Program-made: the position numbers and the translations under genes
The notes under the pieces: generated by a model
Told to the model about the DNA's origin: nothing
Seen by the model: only the letters and a program-made list of their open reading frames with translations
Databases searched by the model: none
Shown here: positions 34,171-46,345 of the stretch, one piece after another
How the letters are laid out: every line of letters begins with the position of its first letter
Numbering within the stretch: the stretch's first letter is position 1
Assembly (NCBI GenBank): GCA_024362935.1
Contig: JANCRA010000028.1
Location: forward strand, 7,002,476-7,066,475
DNA: 64,000 nt
Direction: 5' to 3'
From: Setophaga petechia
Lineage: Eukaryota; Chordata; Aves; Passeriformes; Parulidae

Positions 34171-34625
34171 CAGCTGCAGCAGCTGAGGGGAGTGAGGGGG
34201 ATCCATAGCTCACAGCTTGGGGGAACTCTGGGGGCACCTGCCACATTGCTGCCTCCATTAAATGAAACTCCACTTCTAATTATAACCTGTAATTACAGCC
34301 TCCAACCAACGTGATTTGTGCAGAGAGGGGTCAGAGGGCCGAGCTGGCTCTGGGGGATATCAGCAAACATCCCTGGCTGCCTCCCCAGCCTGGCAGGGAC
34401 ACTCAGGGCTAATGCAGCTGCATTGATGGGAGCTGTGCTGTGGCCTCTGCCCCCAGAGATATTCTGTGACAAGGCACTGAAAGCTGCAAACACGAGGCCA
34501 AACCATCTATTCAGCCTGACAGCTCTGCACAGGGGTTAAGGAGCTCCTCATGGGCTCCCATCAGCATCAATAAATGGGCTCCAGAGGATCTGCATTAACA
34601 CTTGGAGTGCCAGGCTGCTGGGTGT
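34171..34625. other. Unique non-coding sequence
   Basis: Nothing recognised. Confidence 0.5.
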
Positions 34626-35025
34626 GAGTGGCAGCTGTGCCTGGCCAAATGTCCCCCTGTCACAGGGACAGCAATCACCATGAGTCCACAGCAGGGCAGC
34701 AAGGCTCTGTGGGCCTGGAAAGGGGGACAATGGCAGCTGTGTCCAGCCAGATGTCTCCATGTCACAGGCAGAGCCATCACCACAAGATCATGAGGGAACC
34801 AAGTTCTGTACCTCTGGAAATCTGGGCAATGAAAGCTTTTCCTGGCCAAATGTCCCCATGTCACAGGGACAGCCATCACCCTGAGATCATGGGGAACAAG
34901 GTTCTGTGTCCATGGAAAGCTGGGAAATGGCAGCTGTGCCTGGCCAAATGTCCCCATGTCACAGGACAGCCATCACCCTGAGGCCATGGGGAACAAGGTT
35001 CTGCACCTCTGGAAATATGGGCAGC
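34626..35025 (+). repeat. Minisatellite, about 100 bp unit, four copies
   Basis: The core 'ggcagctgtgcctggccaa' recurs at about 34630, 34732, 34831 and 34929 (spacings 102, 99 and 98 bp), followed each time by a 'tgtcacaggg' block and, in the later units, 'acaaggttctg'. Units differ at roughly 10-20 percent of positions. The 117- and 120-residue frames here translate the repeat. Confidence 0.9.
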
Positions 35026-35434
35026 CAGAAGGGATTCACTTCCAGGTGAATTTTTTCAGAGCATGGGGCGATAAAGGCTTCTGGTTTGTTCTCTAGAAAC
35101 TCCTGTGGTCACACTGGAGGTGTTGTAAATGATACAGGTTTGGCTTGAAATTCTAATCTTGTCTCTTGTGCTTTTCTTGTGTGTATTTCTTAAATAACCC
35201 CCAAGAGTGGTGCAGGTTCCTCTGCAGAGCTGGTGCCAGGTGCAGCAGAGACTTTGTGTGAGCCACAGTCAGTCCTGGGGGTGCTCTGGTCAGACAGAGC
35301 CTGTGGGCTGCTCTGCTCTGCCCTCTTGCACTTCTCAAGCTCAGAAAAATGCAGTGACTGACCTCTGCACTGAGTCTAACAAGCTGTGGTTCCTGCCATG
35401 CTCTCCTGGTTTGGACCTAAGTGATGGAGAATTA
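35026..35434. other. Unique non-coding sequence
   Basis: Nothing recognised between the minisatellite and the second 64 bp copy. Confidence 0.5.
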
Positions 35435-35498
35435 GCCCTGCTCTTTGGTCAGCTCTTGCAGGGAATAGTTCCTCTCTCTGTTAATATTTGAGTTTCAG
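35435..35498 (+). repeat. 64 bp duplicated segment, copy 2
   Basis: Partner of 30706-30769, same orientation, 4.7 kb downstream. The match ends sharply at 'gagtttcag', after which the sequences diverge completely. Confidence 0.9.
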
Positions 35499-38400
35499 AT
35501 GCCATTTAAATATTTCAGTGTCAGCTTGCAGCCCCTGGGCCCTTGGGGTATTGAGACAGCAAAGGTGACAGAGACAGAATGAAAAATCAAAATCAGATTG
35601 TCTCTCATTTGATATAATTTCCCTTGGACTTAAACTGTGAGGGAAAGGAGACAGGACTGCTCAGACATAAACTGTTCTGCTGATTGAGATGACACAGTTG
35701 GTTTGGCTCTGCTCCAGCCAGCTTGATTTTTGGGCTTGTTTTCCCTGGAAATGGGTTGTGCAGCTGCAGGTGCTTTGACACCCCAACTTCTGCACGTCTC
35801 AGCCAATTCCAGCCCTGTTTGGTGGACGAGCAATGGCCATAAACAGGATGATGTCCAGACAAATCTCACAGAAGTAGCAGCAAGGAAGAGGAAAGGGACC
35901 TTCTAAGGCTCAGAGGCCCCAGTTCCAACTTCTTCAGCTGGAGGAAAAAGTCCAGAACCTCGCCAGAGTTGAAAAAGCTCCAGCAAGAACTCCCAGGCAG
36001 TGAAGAGTGAAATACGAAACAGTTTAAAAATTTGATTTAACTGTGCCTGTGTTCAAGAATTTCATCTTTATTTACCTTCACAGCAGTACAGGATCCAGCT
36101 GGCTGGAAAAAGTGCAGACATCTCACGAGGGGCTGTCTGACCCCAGCCCCCCCTTGGACATGGGCAAGGTGGCCAACAACCATTTTATGGCTGGACAGCT
36201 GAAGCAAAGACAGATTAAATTGTGTTCTGTGAGTCCCACAGGGTGGCTGCTTGATTGTCAGCCAGCTCTCTCTTGCTTTCTTGTCTCTAATTCAATTCTT
36301 TGATCAGAGGCTCTGGCTTTTGTTTCTATAGCTTGTCCAAGCTCCTTGTTGTTGTTTCCAGCAGCCTGGTTACAGCTCTGCTGTGCTGGCACCATCATTG
36401 TTCCTCTCTGCAGGATGGGATGTACGTCTGAGTAATTCTGTGCATGAGTTGTCTTTCTCTCAGAGATGTTTCTGTGATACTGAATAAATTGCAGCACGCA
36501 GCTTATTAGAGAAACAACAGAAAAAAAACCCCATCAAAACCCTTCACAAGCGAGGCAGTTCAAAGAAGCCAAGCAGCAGAGTCTGACATAAACAAGCTGT
36601 AGGAACACAGTCAGGAACTTTCCTGCTACTTTCTGGGATAGATTTGCCAGAGCCTCTGCTCCCTGGGTTATCACATGCCCAGCTCTGGGTCAATCACATT
36701 TACAATCTTGTTTTCACCCTCTGAACTGCACAGCCAAGGCCATCCTGCCCTGTGAGGTGGGATAACCCCAGAGCTGCCTGCACAGGAATTCAGGCCAGCT
36801 CAGAGCTGTGTTCTGGAAGGATCCCCCTGCTTTAAGTGCTTTTCCCTGCTGCCTCTGAACATCAGGGGGGTTTCACAACCTGTGGGAGATATTCCAGGCC
36901 AGCATTCCATCCATTCCCACCTCTGGGTACGTGGAGCAGGAAGCACTTCACGCCCTGCTTTTTTCATTTTTGGATAAAACAATTTCCACTCCCCTGCACC
37001 TCTTAGCAATGCAGCTAAAATCCTTCCCAGCTAAAAATCAGATTCACCAAGAATGTCTTTATTGATTTACAGAGTTCAGCTTTATGAACATCTCCAGTAT
37101 TTCTTTTTGGTCAAAATAAAGCAATATTAAGCACTGTAGCAATAAATCCAGGGCACCCTCTTCTCTCCAGGGTGCAAGGTTATCCAAATGTATTTATCAT
37201 TTACCAACAGCACTATTTAAACTGCAATATTTGACAGAAGTGGTTGTGTCAGGTGTGATGGAGTGTGGCTCATGAAAGGACATTAAGAGAGACTTTGCAT
37301 TTGTCCTTCAAACATAAAGTCGATTTTTGCATGATTGGTACTTCAGAGCCCATCTCCAGCACAAGATGAACTGGGAGCAGCACTCAGGGAAGGCAAATGG
37401 CTGGGACCTGGTGGCTCCCTGTGCTCAGGTCTTCAGGAGGGCTCTGCCCCTCTGCAGCAAAGGTGCTTCAGAACAGGAGCTCAGCCAGGCTGCTCTGCAA
37501 CCTCCAGGTGGGATTTTACAGAGGAGGTCAGGCCCCTCCTGGAGGATTTAGAGTTGGAGGTAAAAGGTTTTAACTTCACCAGGCAGTCATGCCTTCATTA
37601 CACCCTGCAGGAGCCAGCAGTTCCTGTAAACAAGCCCAAATCTGGTTATTTTGCTTTCTCCTTTTAATCCAAGAGTTACTCTGGTATGCATAGGAGCTTT
37701 CTTTCATCTCAGGAGCCCTTCAGGGCACCAGCCCTGAACAGAAACGTTAATGCCTCATCACACAGTGAGTGGCTGTGGGCAGCTGGGTCAGGAAGTGACC
37801 CTTGCACCAAATATGATTGATAGGAATTCCCTGTGGAGCTGGGGAAAAGATGGAGAGAGCTGTGGGGAGAGCACGAGCTCAGTGTGAGCTCCAAGGTACC
37901 AGCCACGCACAGCCTGTGGGGTGTGGAGTGAAGGACATGTGGAAAATATCCCCTGGCCACAGCACAGGGAATCAGGAAAATAAAGCCTGATCCTGGAAGG
38001 GCAATGAGAAATGTGTCTGCAGAGAGGCTTTTGCTAAAAATGGGCTGTTCCATTTGAGGGAATGAGGAAAAGTGTAGCCCCTGGATAGAGCGGTGGTGCT
38101 GTGTTCACACATCTCCATCTGCTTGTCACAACTCTCCCTCCCTGTTCTTCAGCCCTGGTTCTCCTCCTGGGAGGGTCTGTCTGGCCAGGGCAGTGGATGC
38201 TGACAGCTGATGTGAACATCCTGGAGCTGGTGCTAATTAGTGCCAGCTTTGGGCTGCAGGCACCTCCTGCCCGTGCTGCTGCCTGCTCTGGGGGCTGCAC
38301 AAACACAGAGCAAACCCCAGGGACTGCACAGCCAGGCAGGGACAGCAAAGTGCTCTTCTCAAAGGCAACTGGTGGCAGAGGCAGAGCAGGCTAAGTTTTC

Positions 38401-40173
38401 TCTGTTCCCTCCTGCAGTTCTGCTGCTGAATCGAAGAAGCAGTTCCAGGCTGTAGGTGGGGTGGAGAGACAGAAATATTTAAAAAATAGAAATGGGAGTT
38501 AAAAGAAAAGCCAGAGGACTCAGGTGTTTTCATTATTCCTCAGGTAACTCTGAGCTGGAGTGGCTGGGTTTAGCTGGTAGGAGGCATTAGTTTTGTAATC
38601 CCTTGTTTGCAAATTGTGAGGCTCTTGGCATGTTCTGGGATCTTAAATGACTCTCATAATCTATTTACCAGTGCTGTGAAGTTCCCCCTTTTATACCAGA
38701 TTATGGTAATAATGGTATTGTGCAGCAGATGAAATTAGTTTTTCTACACAGTTTTGTTTCATCTCAGTGGCTAAATGTGTGAAATAAAAGGTGAAATGGG
38801 CAATATTTTCATGGGTAAGCCAGTTCCCTCCCACATCCACCCTACAAACACAGATGCTTCCTCATATCCTGGGGACAAGCTGACTGCCAAGCAATGCATG
38901 ACAGAGCTGTGAGAAGCAAGAGATTTTTAAAATTTAGATGTGCCATTAGGGTAATTTTTGAGATTTATGAAGTTTCAGACAATTGGGGGCTGTTAGGAGC
39001 ATCTCCCGTGGGCTGGCACCTGCCATGGGCTGTGGCAGCCCTGAGGGATGCTGGGGTCATGCCTGTTTTCTTTTCCCACTGGCACACTGCAGCACAAGGC
39101 TCCCCACAGAGATGTGAGGGCTTGGATGTGGCTCAGGATCCTCTTTAAGCCAGCTCTCCTTGGGAAGTGTTTACAGGGATAAACTGACCTCTTCTCTCAT
39201 CCCTTTGTGAGCCTGGCCTTTGCTGTGAGGGGGTACCAAAACCCAGCAGTGAGGATGTCCCTCAGCAAAAACTGACTTTTTTTCCCTCAAAAATTAACTT
39301 TAAAACCCCCTAAGTTTCCATAATCCTATTTGGGATCATCACTGGTTGGTCATATTGAATGAAGTCCCTACCATGCAAACTTTACCTCCTGTGATGCATT
39401 TTGGTGCAGGCAAAACTCAGGCTATGGATCTTTATCACACATCCCAGATTTGTCTGGAAAACATCCAGACTTAAGAATCAGCTCAGAAATTTCCCAAGAA
39501 GATTTTGTTTTTTTCTTGTTCTGCACAGATATCAAACTTTATCTCACATTTTACATGGAGTGGGCCAATCCCAATTTCCCTCTTTAATCAGGGATTTCTG
39601 CAATCATCAGCATCCTAAAAATGAGGCCAGGGTAGAGCAAAGTCTTTTCTTAGCCTCACCAGCACGTTCTTTAAGTTTAATCTGAACGATTTCTATCAGG
39701 GAGTGGAGAGAGATGGGGAAGAATGTTGTTTGGGAGGGGGGGAGAAAGTAGGTCAGACAGAAAAGTGTTTTATTGTTCCCAACTCCTGGCGTGCGCTCCA
39801 GGAAAGAAACGAAGCTTTGTTGAAGCACTTTGCTCAGCTCTCCTTGCACTTGTGAACATGTCATGGCAAAAAAAACCTTCAGAGCTGCCCAGGAGGGAGC
39901 TCAGCCCCAGCCACCTCGAGGGCTGAGCATAAAAGGGCTTTGTGGGATGAGCCTTGACCCTCAGAAACACCAGGAGTGACTGAGGGGAAGGATCTGCTAC
40001 ATAAAATTACCTCAGAAGCCCCTCCAGCACCCTGGATTCCCCCACAGGAGATTCCCACAGCTGTGAGGAGCAGCAGACTGGTTTTGCCCTGTTATCCCAT
40101 GAATTTCCTCCCTGGTTTAAGGAAGAAACTCTTTCTCTCACCAGTCCCTGCCTCACTGGTACCCTTAAAGTCC
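35499..40173. other. Unique non-coding sequence
   Basis: 4.7 kb without a recognised gene. AT-rich, non-repetitive parts at 37020-37320 and 38590-38800 could be conserved elements. Conflicting frames at 37327-38533 have no domains. 36040-36500 contains 'gatactgaataaattgcagc' (36476), a poly(A)-signal-like context, but no LTR ends were found. Confidence 0.45.
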
Positions 40174-41060
40174 TGTTGGGGTTTAAGTCCAGCTAGAAAT
40201 TAAGCAGCACTCCCTCTCTCCCTCTGCAACCCAGTGGGATGGGGTGGAGAATCAAAGTGGAATGTGCAGGTTGAGGTAAGAAGTGTTTAATAACCAAAAA
40301 AAAAATTAAAAGTGCAGTAATAATGGTAAATCATAATAATAAAGAAAAAAAATCCATGCAGCTGCTCACCACCCACTGACCAATGCCAGACTGGCCCTTC
40401 TGAACCCAGACTGGCCCTTCTGGGTAACTCTCCCCAGATTTTATACTGGGCAGGACATTCTGTGGTTTGGAATATCCCTTTGGCCACTTTGGGTCACCTG
40501 TCCCTCCTGTGTCTCCTCCAGGTTTCTCCCTCCAAACCTGAAAGAAATGGTTTAGGGTAAACACATGGTTTTACCCATGATTTAGGGTAAACACAACTTA
40601 GGAGAAGTCCTCAGTGTGTTATCAACACCACTCTCATCCCCAATCCAAAGCAACAGCTGCTGGGGAGAATTTAACTCTGCCCTGGGTGACACCAAGATCC
40701 CCAAAAATAAAGTAAAAATGCAGTAATAATGGTAAATTATTATAATAATAAAGAAAAAAAATCCATGCAACTGCTCTCCACCCACTGACCAATGCCACAT
40801 TGGCCCTTCTGGGTAACTCCCCCCAGTTTTACACTGGGCAGGACACTCTGTGGTGTGGAATATCCCTTTGGCCACTTTTTGGTCACCTGTCCCTCCTGTG
40901 TCTCCTCCAGGTTTCTCCCTCCAAACCTGAAAAAACTCCTTGATTTAGGATAAACACAGCTTAGGAGAAGCCCAAAGCCTCAGAGTGTTATCAACACCAC
41001 TCTCATCACCAATCCAGAGCAACAGCAGGATTTCACTCTGCCCTGGGTGACACCAGGACA
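40174..41060 (-). mobile_element. LTR-derived block with internal tandem duplication (family G)
   Basis: The block begins TGTTGGGGTTTAAG and ends CCAGGACA on the plus strand, LTR-like complementary ends. An internal segment occurs twice: about 40300-40697 and 40701-41056 share 'gcagtaataatggtaaat', 'ggaatatccctttggccact', 'gtgttatcaacaccactctc' and 'gccctgggtgacacca'. Minus orientation is preferred because an ATTAAA (complement of about 40286-40291) then lies about 115 bp from the 3' end. No target duplication found. Confidence 0.55.
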
Positions 41061-42720
41061 CCCTGAGCACTGAGCAGATGCAGCCAGGGCCTTGTTTTTC
41101 TTGTTTTTACAGAAAAGCAGCACCTGGAAAAACCTGGAAGCACACACAGCTGCTTCCCCAGGGCTGGAAAGGAGGAGGAACAGGCCCCACATGGAGTTGG
41201 ATAAACCACATTTAACTTGAGATATGTGACAAGATTGTCCCTGATTGCTGCTGGTGAGGAAGGGACAGGCTGCAGAGTGCCCACAGCTCCTGTCACACCC
41301 ACAGTGCCACCCCAGCAGCTGGGAACAGCAGGGAGGAGCACAAATCCAAGCCTTGCCTGCAGAATGGACCCATCTCCACTGGTTTCCAGTGCTGGAGGGG
41401 GAATTTCAGCTCAGCCTTGGTGTTTACACAGGACAGGGTGAGTGTGCACACGGAGTTTTATCCCTCAGTGTGATTTTTGGCAATAATCATGGGTCATTTT
41501 CATGCACTGCCTCGTGTCTCAGCTTCATTCATCACCAGTGTGATGGCCAATTAGTCATCTCTAACTATTAAGCAATGCTAACAGCTACTTTAAATGCAAG
41601 CAGAGCCTTAATCTGGTTCTAACTCAGATGGACGGTGATACTTGTAATTAGGCCATCAACCAGAGGAGAAATGTGATATGTTTATAGCTGAGGGAACCTC
41701 TGCATTGAACTAGTTGAGGGATAATTATGTATTATCTTTATTAACACGGCCCAAGTTAGTAAATATTGGGTCATGCTGTTGCATTTGGGGTGTTAAATAT
41801 CATGGATTCAGACTAAATTGTAGATTTTGTGATGCTGGGAGATGCTGCCTTGCCAGAGCATCCATCACCAGCCAGATTTCCTGGGAAAGGGGTGTCAGGG
41901 CTTCCCTACACCCCACCCAGCTGTAGCCAATTCCTTTTACAAATCCATCCTCTTCTGATGGAATTTAGAGCTGATCCATGGGTAAAACTGAATAAAATTC
42001 TTCCATAAGGGAAATCAAAATTAAAAAAATGTTGAAGAAGCCATTGCAATAAACACACATTGATACACATCATGAATACACCTCCCCAGACACGCCTTGG
42101 CCTGGGTTGTGTGTGTGACAGAAATCAGATAAACACCTCCCAGCTTTTGATCAGAAAATGTGAACTGAACCTGTCCCTCACTGGAGGAGCTGAGAACCTG
42201 CTGGCTCCCTTCTTTGGAGATTAATAAGAAGGAAAGGGGGGAACTGGAGAGAAGTTGTTTTGAAAGCAGAAGCTTTCTATTCCAAAATGATAAACAGGAA
42301 TAGAAGAAAAAAAAAAAACCAAGATCAGTGTCAAAATTCATTGGGGGGGAAAGAAAAATATGGAAATGAGTGAAAAGTGAATGTGTGCCTTTCTCTGGAG
42401 ATGCTTCTCTGTTTTCCTGCAGCCTTATTAATCAGCCTGTTCCTGTCTCTGCTGTTCCAAGAGGCAAGGGAGAGCAGGAACCCAGGGCACCAGACTGTGA
42501 GAGCGAGGCCACAGGACACCCTGCACATGCAATTACAGCATTAATATTGCTGTTCTTTCATTCCAGCTTTAATCAACCTCCTTTCCTCCTGATGAGCTGC
42601 TCAGTGAGGTGTTTGCCTCTTGCAGGGAGGTGCTGTGTTTTCTTTGTCTCTCTTTGTGGAACTCCACATTTGGGGCCTTACTGAGAGAATCCCTCAATCC
42701 CAGCTGGGCTGATGCCCCCA
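41061..42720. other. Unique non-coding sequence
   Basis: 41560-41800 is AT-rich and non-repetitive, with several short motifs (TAATTAGG, 'gcaatgctaac', 'ataattatgtattatcttta'), and is a good conserved-element candidate. 41990-42360 contains A-runs. Frames here show no domain. Confidence 0.45.
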
Positions 42721-43480
42721 GGAAGGATTTTACTGAGCACAGAGGATGTGCCAGGGGTAGGAATTCTGTGAGAAACATGCAACAGCCTCTGAGGGATCTG
42801 AAATCTCAGGGCAGGAAGGATTTTACTGAGCACAGAGGATGTGCCAGGGGTAGGACCTCGTTGAGAAACACACAAGAGCCTCTGAGGGACCTGAAATGTC
42901 AGGGCAGGAAGGATTTTACTGAGCACAGAGGATGTGCCAGGGGTAGGAATTCTGTGAGAAACATGCAACAACCTCTGAGGGATATGAAATCCTGGGGCAG
43001 GAAATATTTTACTGAGCACAGAGGATGTGCCAGGGGTAGGACCTCGTTGAGAAACACACAAGAGCCTCTGAGGGACCTGAAATCTCAGGGCAGGAAGGAT
43101 TTTACTTAGCACAGAGGATGTGCCAGGGGTAGGAATTCTATGAGAAACATGGAGCAGCCTCAGTGAGGGATGTGAAATCTCAGGGCAGGTAGGATTTGGT
43201 TGAGAACAGAGGATATGCAAGGGGTAGGAACTCTGAGAAACGCAATGGATTCATCCAACAGCCTCTGAGGGATCTGAAGTCTCAGGGCAGGAAGGATTTT
43301 ACTGAGCACAGAGGATGTGCCAGGGTTAGGAACTCTTTGAGAAACATGCAGCAGCCTCAGTGAGGGATGTGAGATCTTGGGACAGGCAGGGTTTTGCTGA
43401 GCACAGAGGATGTCCCAGGGGTAGGAACTCTTTGAGAAACACGCAACAGCCTCAGTGAGGGCTGTGAAATCTCAGGGCAG
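42721..43480 (+). repeat. 93 bp minisatellite, eight units, partly alternating A-B
   Basis: Units start at 42721, 42814, 42907, 43000, 43093, 43188, 43290 and 43385. The first four are exactly 93 bp. Units 1 and 3 share 'gaattctgtgagaaacatgc'; units 2 and 4 share 'gacctcgttgagaaacacac'. The array therefore begins as two 186 bp dimers, then decays to longer, more diverged units (95-102 bp). Since 93 is a multiple of three, both strands are open for 166 and 180 residues; these frames are artefacts of the period. Confidence 0.95.
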
Positions 43481-46212
43481 GATGGCCACGTGTCCTCCTC
43501 TCCATCCCTGCAGCCCCAGCAGAGCCACCAGGCTCTGATGGCACCAAATTCCCTGCTGCTCTCTCATCCATCTTCTGTTCTGCCTTTGATGTCAGGCTCC
43601 AGGTTTTCAGGGTCAGCTCCTCTGCCTGCCTCTCCATATGGAAATGCTCCAGTGAGGCGTGGAACAAATCCATAATGACTGGAGTGTGGGGCTGGCTCTG
43701 TGGGAAGCACTAATGAAGCATCAGGCCCCTGATGTTCATTAAACCCAGGGAATGCCCTGCAGCTCAGCAGCAATTCCAGCTCTAAAATTAAAGTGGAAAC
43801 ACAAGGAGGGGTCTCCAGGCATTGGCAAAGGTACCTCCAGACAGCCTGGCCCGTGTCCAGAAGTGCTGCCAAAACAAAGGAGGATGTGGGATGAAGGAAG
43901 ATTTAAATGGTGGAAAATCCATAGGTGAAATGTTTGCCTCTTCAAATCCTGCTCCACACTCCTCCAAAGGAAATGATGGAGAGCTTTTCAGGGCCAGACA
44001 GCTTTTTTTTTGAAAGATAAAACGGGCAGAATAAATTAAAGTCAATCCAAGGATTCACTTAGGCTGCTGACTTTGGTCCACATCAGGTTGACTCCAGTTT
44101 GGAGGCAGCCCCATGGTTTCACTCTGGGGTAATACAGACTGAGGGCAGTGCAGGGCTGTGTCACCCAACAGCTTTTCTGTGGCATCTGAAACCTTGTCCT
44201 ACACTGTTCAGTCATTCCCTCAAGCTCTGGAATCAGCTCTGTGCTGGATCCATGCTCGTTCTGGGCTGAGATCCATCCAGAGCTGCCCTCAGGTGTGACT
44301 CCAGCAGAGCAAAGCTCTCTGCACTGTCCCCATGCAGGTGTCCCCCCTGCTGCTGCTGCTGCCCCTCCTCTGTGCTCTGCTGCACACTCAGGTCTGCTCT
44401 CCTGGGCTCTTAACACAATTACCTTGTCTGGGAAGAGGAAACCTTCCCCCTTCTTATGTTTGACACAGCAAGAGCTGTGTATTTTGGACCATTTGGGTTC
44501 TGCCTTTCATCCCAATCTCATCTCATTGGCTTTTACCTTTTCAGGAATGAATATCCCATTTATCTCCATCTCCTCTCTTACTCATTATTTCTTTTTCTAA
44601 CCTTCTTTTATCCCATTCCTCACTTCTCTTGCTGTTTACCAGCCCCTCCCCACCTCCTTCTCTATATACCTTACAGGGTTGCTTTACTTCAGCTTTGCAG
44701 TTTAGTGGATTAATTTTATTAGTTTCTTTTGTGTGTGTCTAATTGACATGCAGTTTCAAACTCTATTTCATTTCAGCAGTGCTGACCTTTATCCCCTTGC
44801 AGGCAGAGGGTTTTTTTTTTCTCCAGCTAATACCTTCACAACCTTGCTGAAAACAAAAATGTAGCACAGTTTTGCTCAAGGATGTGGGGAGTTTAGGACA
44901 GCAGCAGGAGCCACCCAGCAAAGGAGAACAGAGGTGGATTTTCTTTTGCTACCCCCATCTAACCATCAATGAGGCAGCTGAAGGGAGTTCATTTTTCTTC
45001 CCATTTTATTTCTGACAAAATCTCTTTCCTCCTCTAGGAATGTCATTGCCACAGAAGGAACAAAGCCCTGCATAGGAACACCTGAGCCTGGCCTGGTGGT
45101 GTGAGCTGTCTCTGACAACAGAAGGAGAAATTTGTTTCCAAGGAAAGTGCAAAACCTTCCTAAATGAGGCTTTGGGGAGATTCCTTCTTCCTCTGCCTGG
45201 AGGACCTGGGTTTGTTCTCCAGCACAAAACTTTCTCCCTTCCAGAAAATTCCAGGAAGCTGCAGTTCCTGTGCCCATCACCATCACTCCAAGCCTCTCTG
45301 GAGCTTCACAGGACTGAAATCCAAGTGGAAATTCCCTGCTTGGCTTTGCTGTCCATCTGGTCAGAAGGAAGTGGGACCAACCAGGAATGTGGGACAATGC
45401 TCTTCTTTCCTCACAGCCCTTCTTGAAGGCCTGAAATGGACTTTTGGATGGAAAAACCCCTTGGAGCCTTTTGGCTCTCCCTGGCACTGACTCTGCTCCA
45501 GAGCAGGTCCCACTTTCCCAGGTGCTGTTCCTGCTTGGAGACAACACATTTCTCTCTCCTCCTTATTTCCTCACCCAGCAGAGCAGAAATGGCAGTTGAC
45601 AGCCTTTTTATATAAGATGTTTTCATTATAATTTTAATGGGCTAATTTCTTTCCCTGAATTGCCATAATTCAGATTTAATGAAACATGTCTTATAAAATT
45701 AAAAAAAAAATACAATAATAAAGTGGAACGCCCCATTAAGCTGAAGAACAAGGAAATAACATATGTAGAGATCTGATCACTCTGACCCTGCCATCCCAGA
45801 GATGCCAGCAGCAGGCAGGCACACACTCTACATCCCCAAGGGTGGCTGTACTTCCCACCAGGAGAAAATAGATAACAAAATAATAATAAAGAAATGGATT
45901 TGTGAGGGGAGCTGGTGGCTCCTCCCATCACGCCTCTGCCTCAGTTCACATCCAGTGCTTTTGGTGATCAGTCATTGCTAGGTAAAGGCATCATGTAAAT
46001 GGCATTTTCTCTCTGTATTCCATGGATCCTGCTCTGAGATCACATTCCTGTGCTTCAGGAAAACAGGGATCTCCATCTCCAGCTGTGCCCAGAGGGGCTG
46101 CAGTGCTGGGTCCTGGGGGCTGCTCGGTGGAGCTACACATCCCTGAGGAGTGAGATGACCCCAAAGGGGGTTTTAGACAGATCTTCCTCCTGTTTCTTCT
46201 TGACATTCACTA
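43481..46212. other. Unique non-coding sequence
   Basis: No gene recognised. The 193-residue minus frame at 44966-45547 overlaps two plus frames and further minus frames in other phases, and its translation has no domain. 45600-45760 is AT-rich. Confidence 0.45.
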
Positions 46213-46345
46213 AGAATCATAAAATCATGGGATTCTTAAGTTTGGAAAAGCCCTGCAAGATGATCAAGTCCATCCTTTGACCAAACACCACCACATGGAT
46301 TAAACCACAGCACTGAGTGCACACCCAGTCATTTCCTGAGCATCA
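46213..46345 (-). mobile_element. CR1 LINE 3' end fragment
   Basis: 'gaatcataaaatcatgggat' followed by 'aagtttggaaaagccctgca' and 'gatgatcaagtccatccttt' is the reverse complement of the CR1 3' untranslated end (tail repeats, then the 'ggttggaaaagacc' and 'atcatcaagtccaacc' blocks). CR1 elements are commonly 5'-truncated like this. The sequence is diverged, so it is an old insertion. Confidence 0.8.

Noticed and set aside
42609..43220. 166- and 180-residue repeat proteins on opposite strands
   Set aside because: The 93 bp period is a multiple of three; frames break as soon as units change length after 43188.
44966..45547. 193-residue minus frame
   Set aside because: Low-information translation, overlapping plus frames of similar length, no domain recognised.
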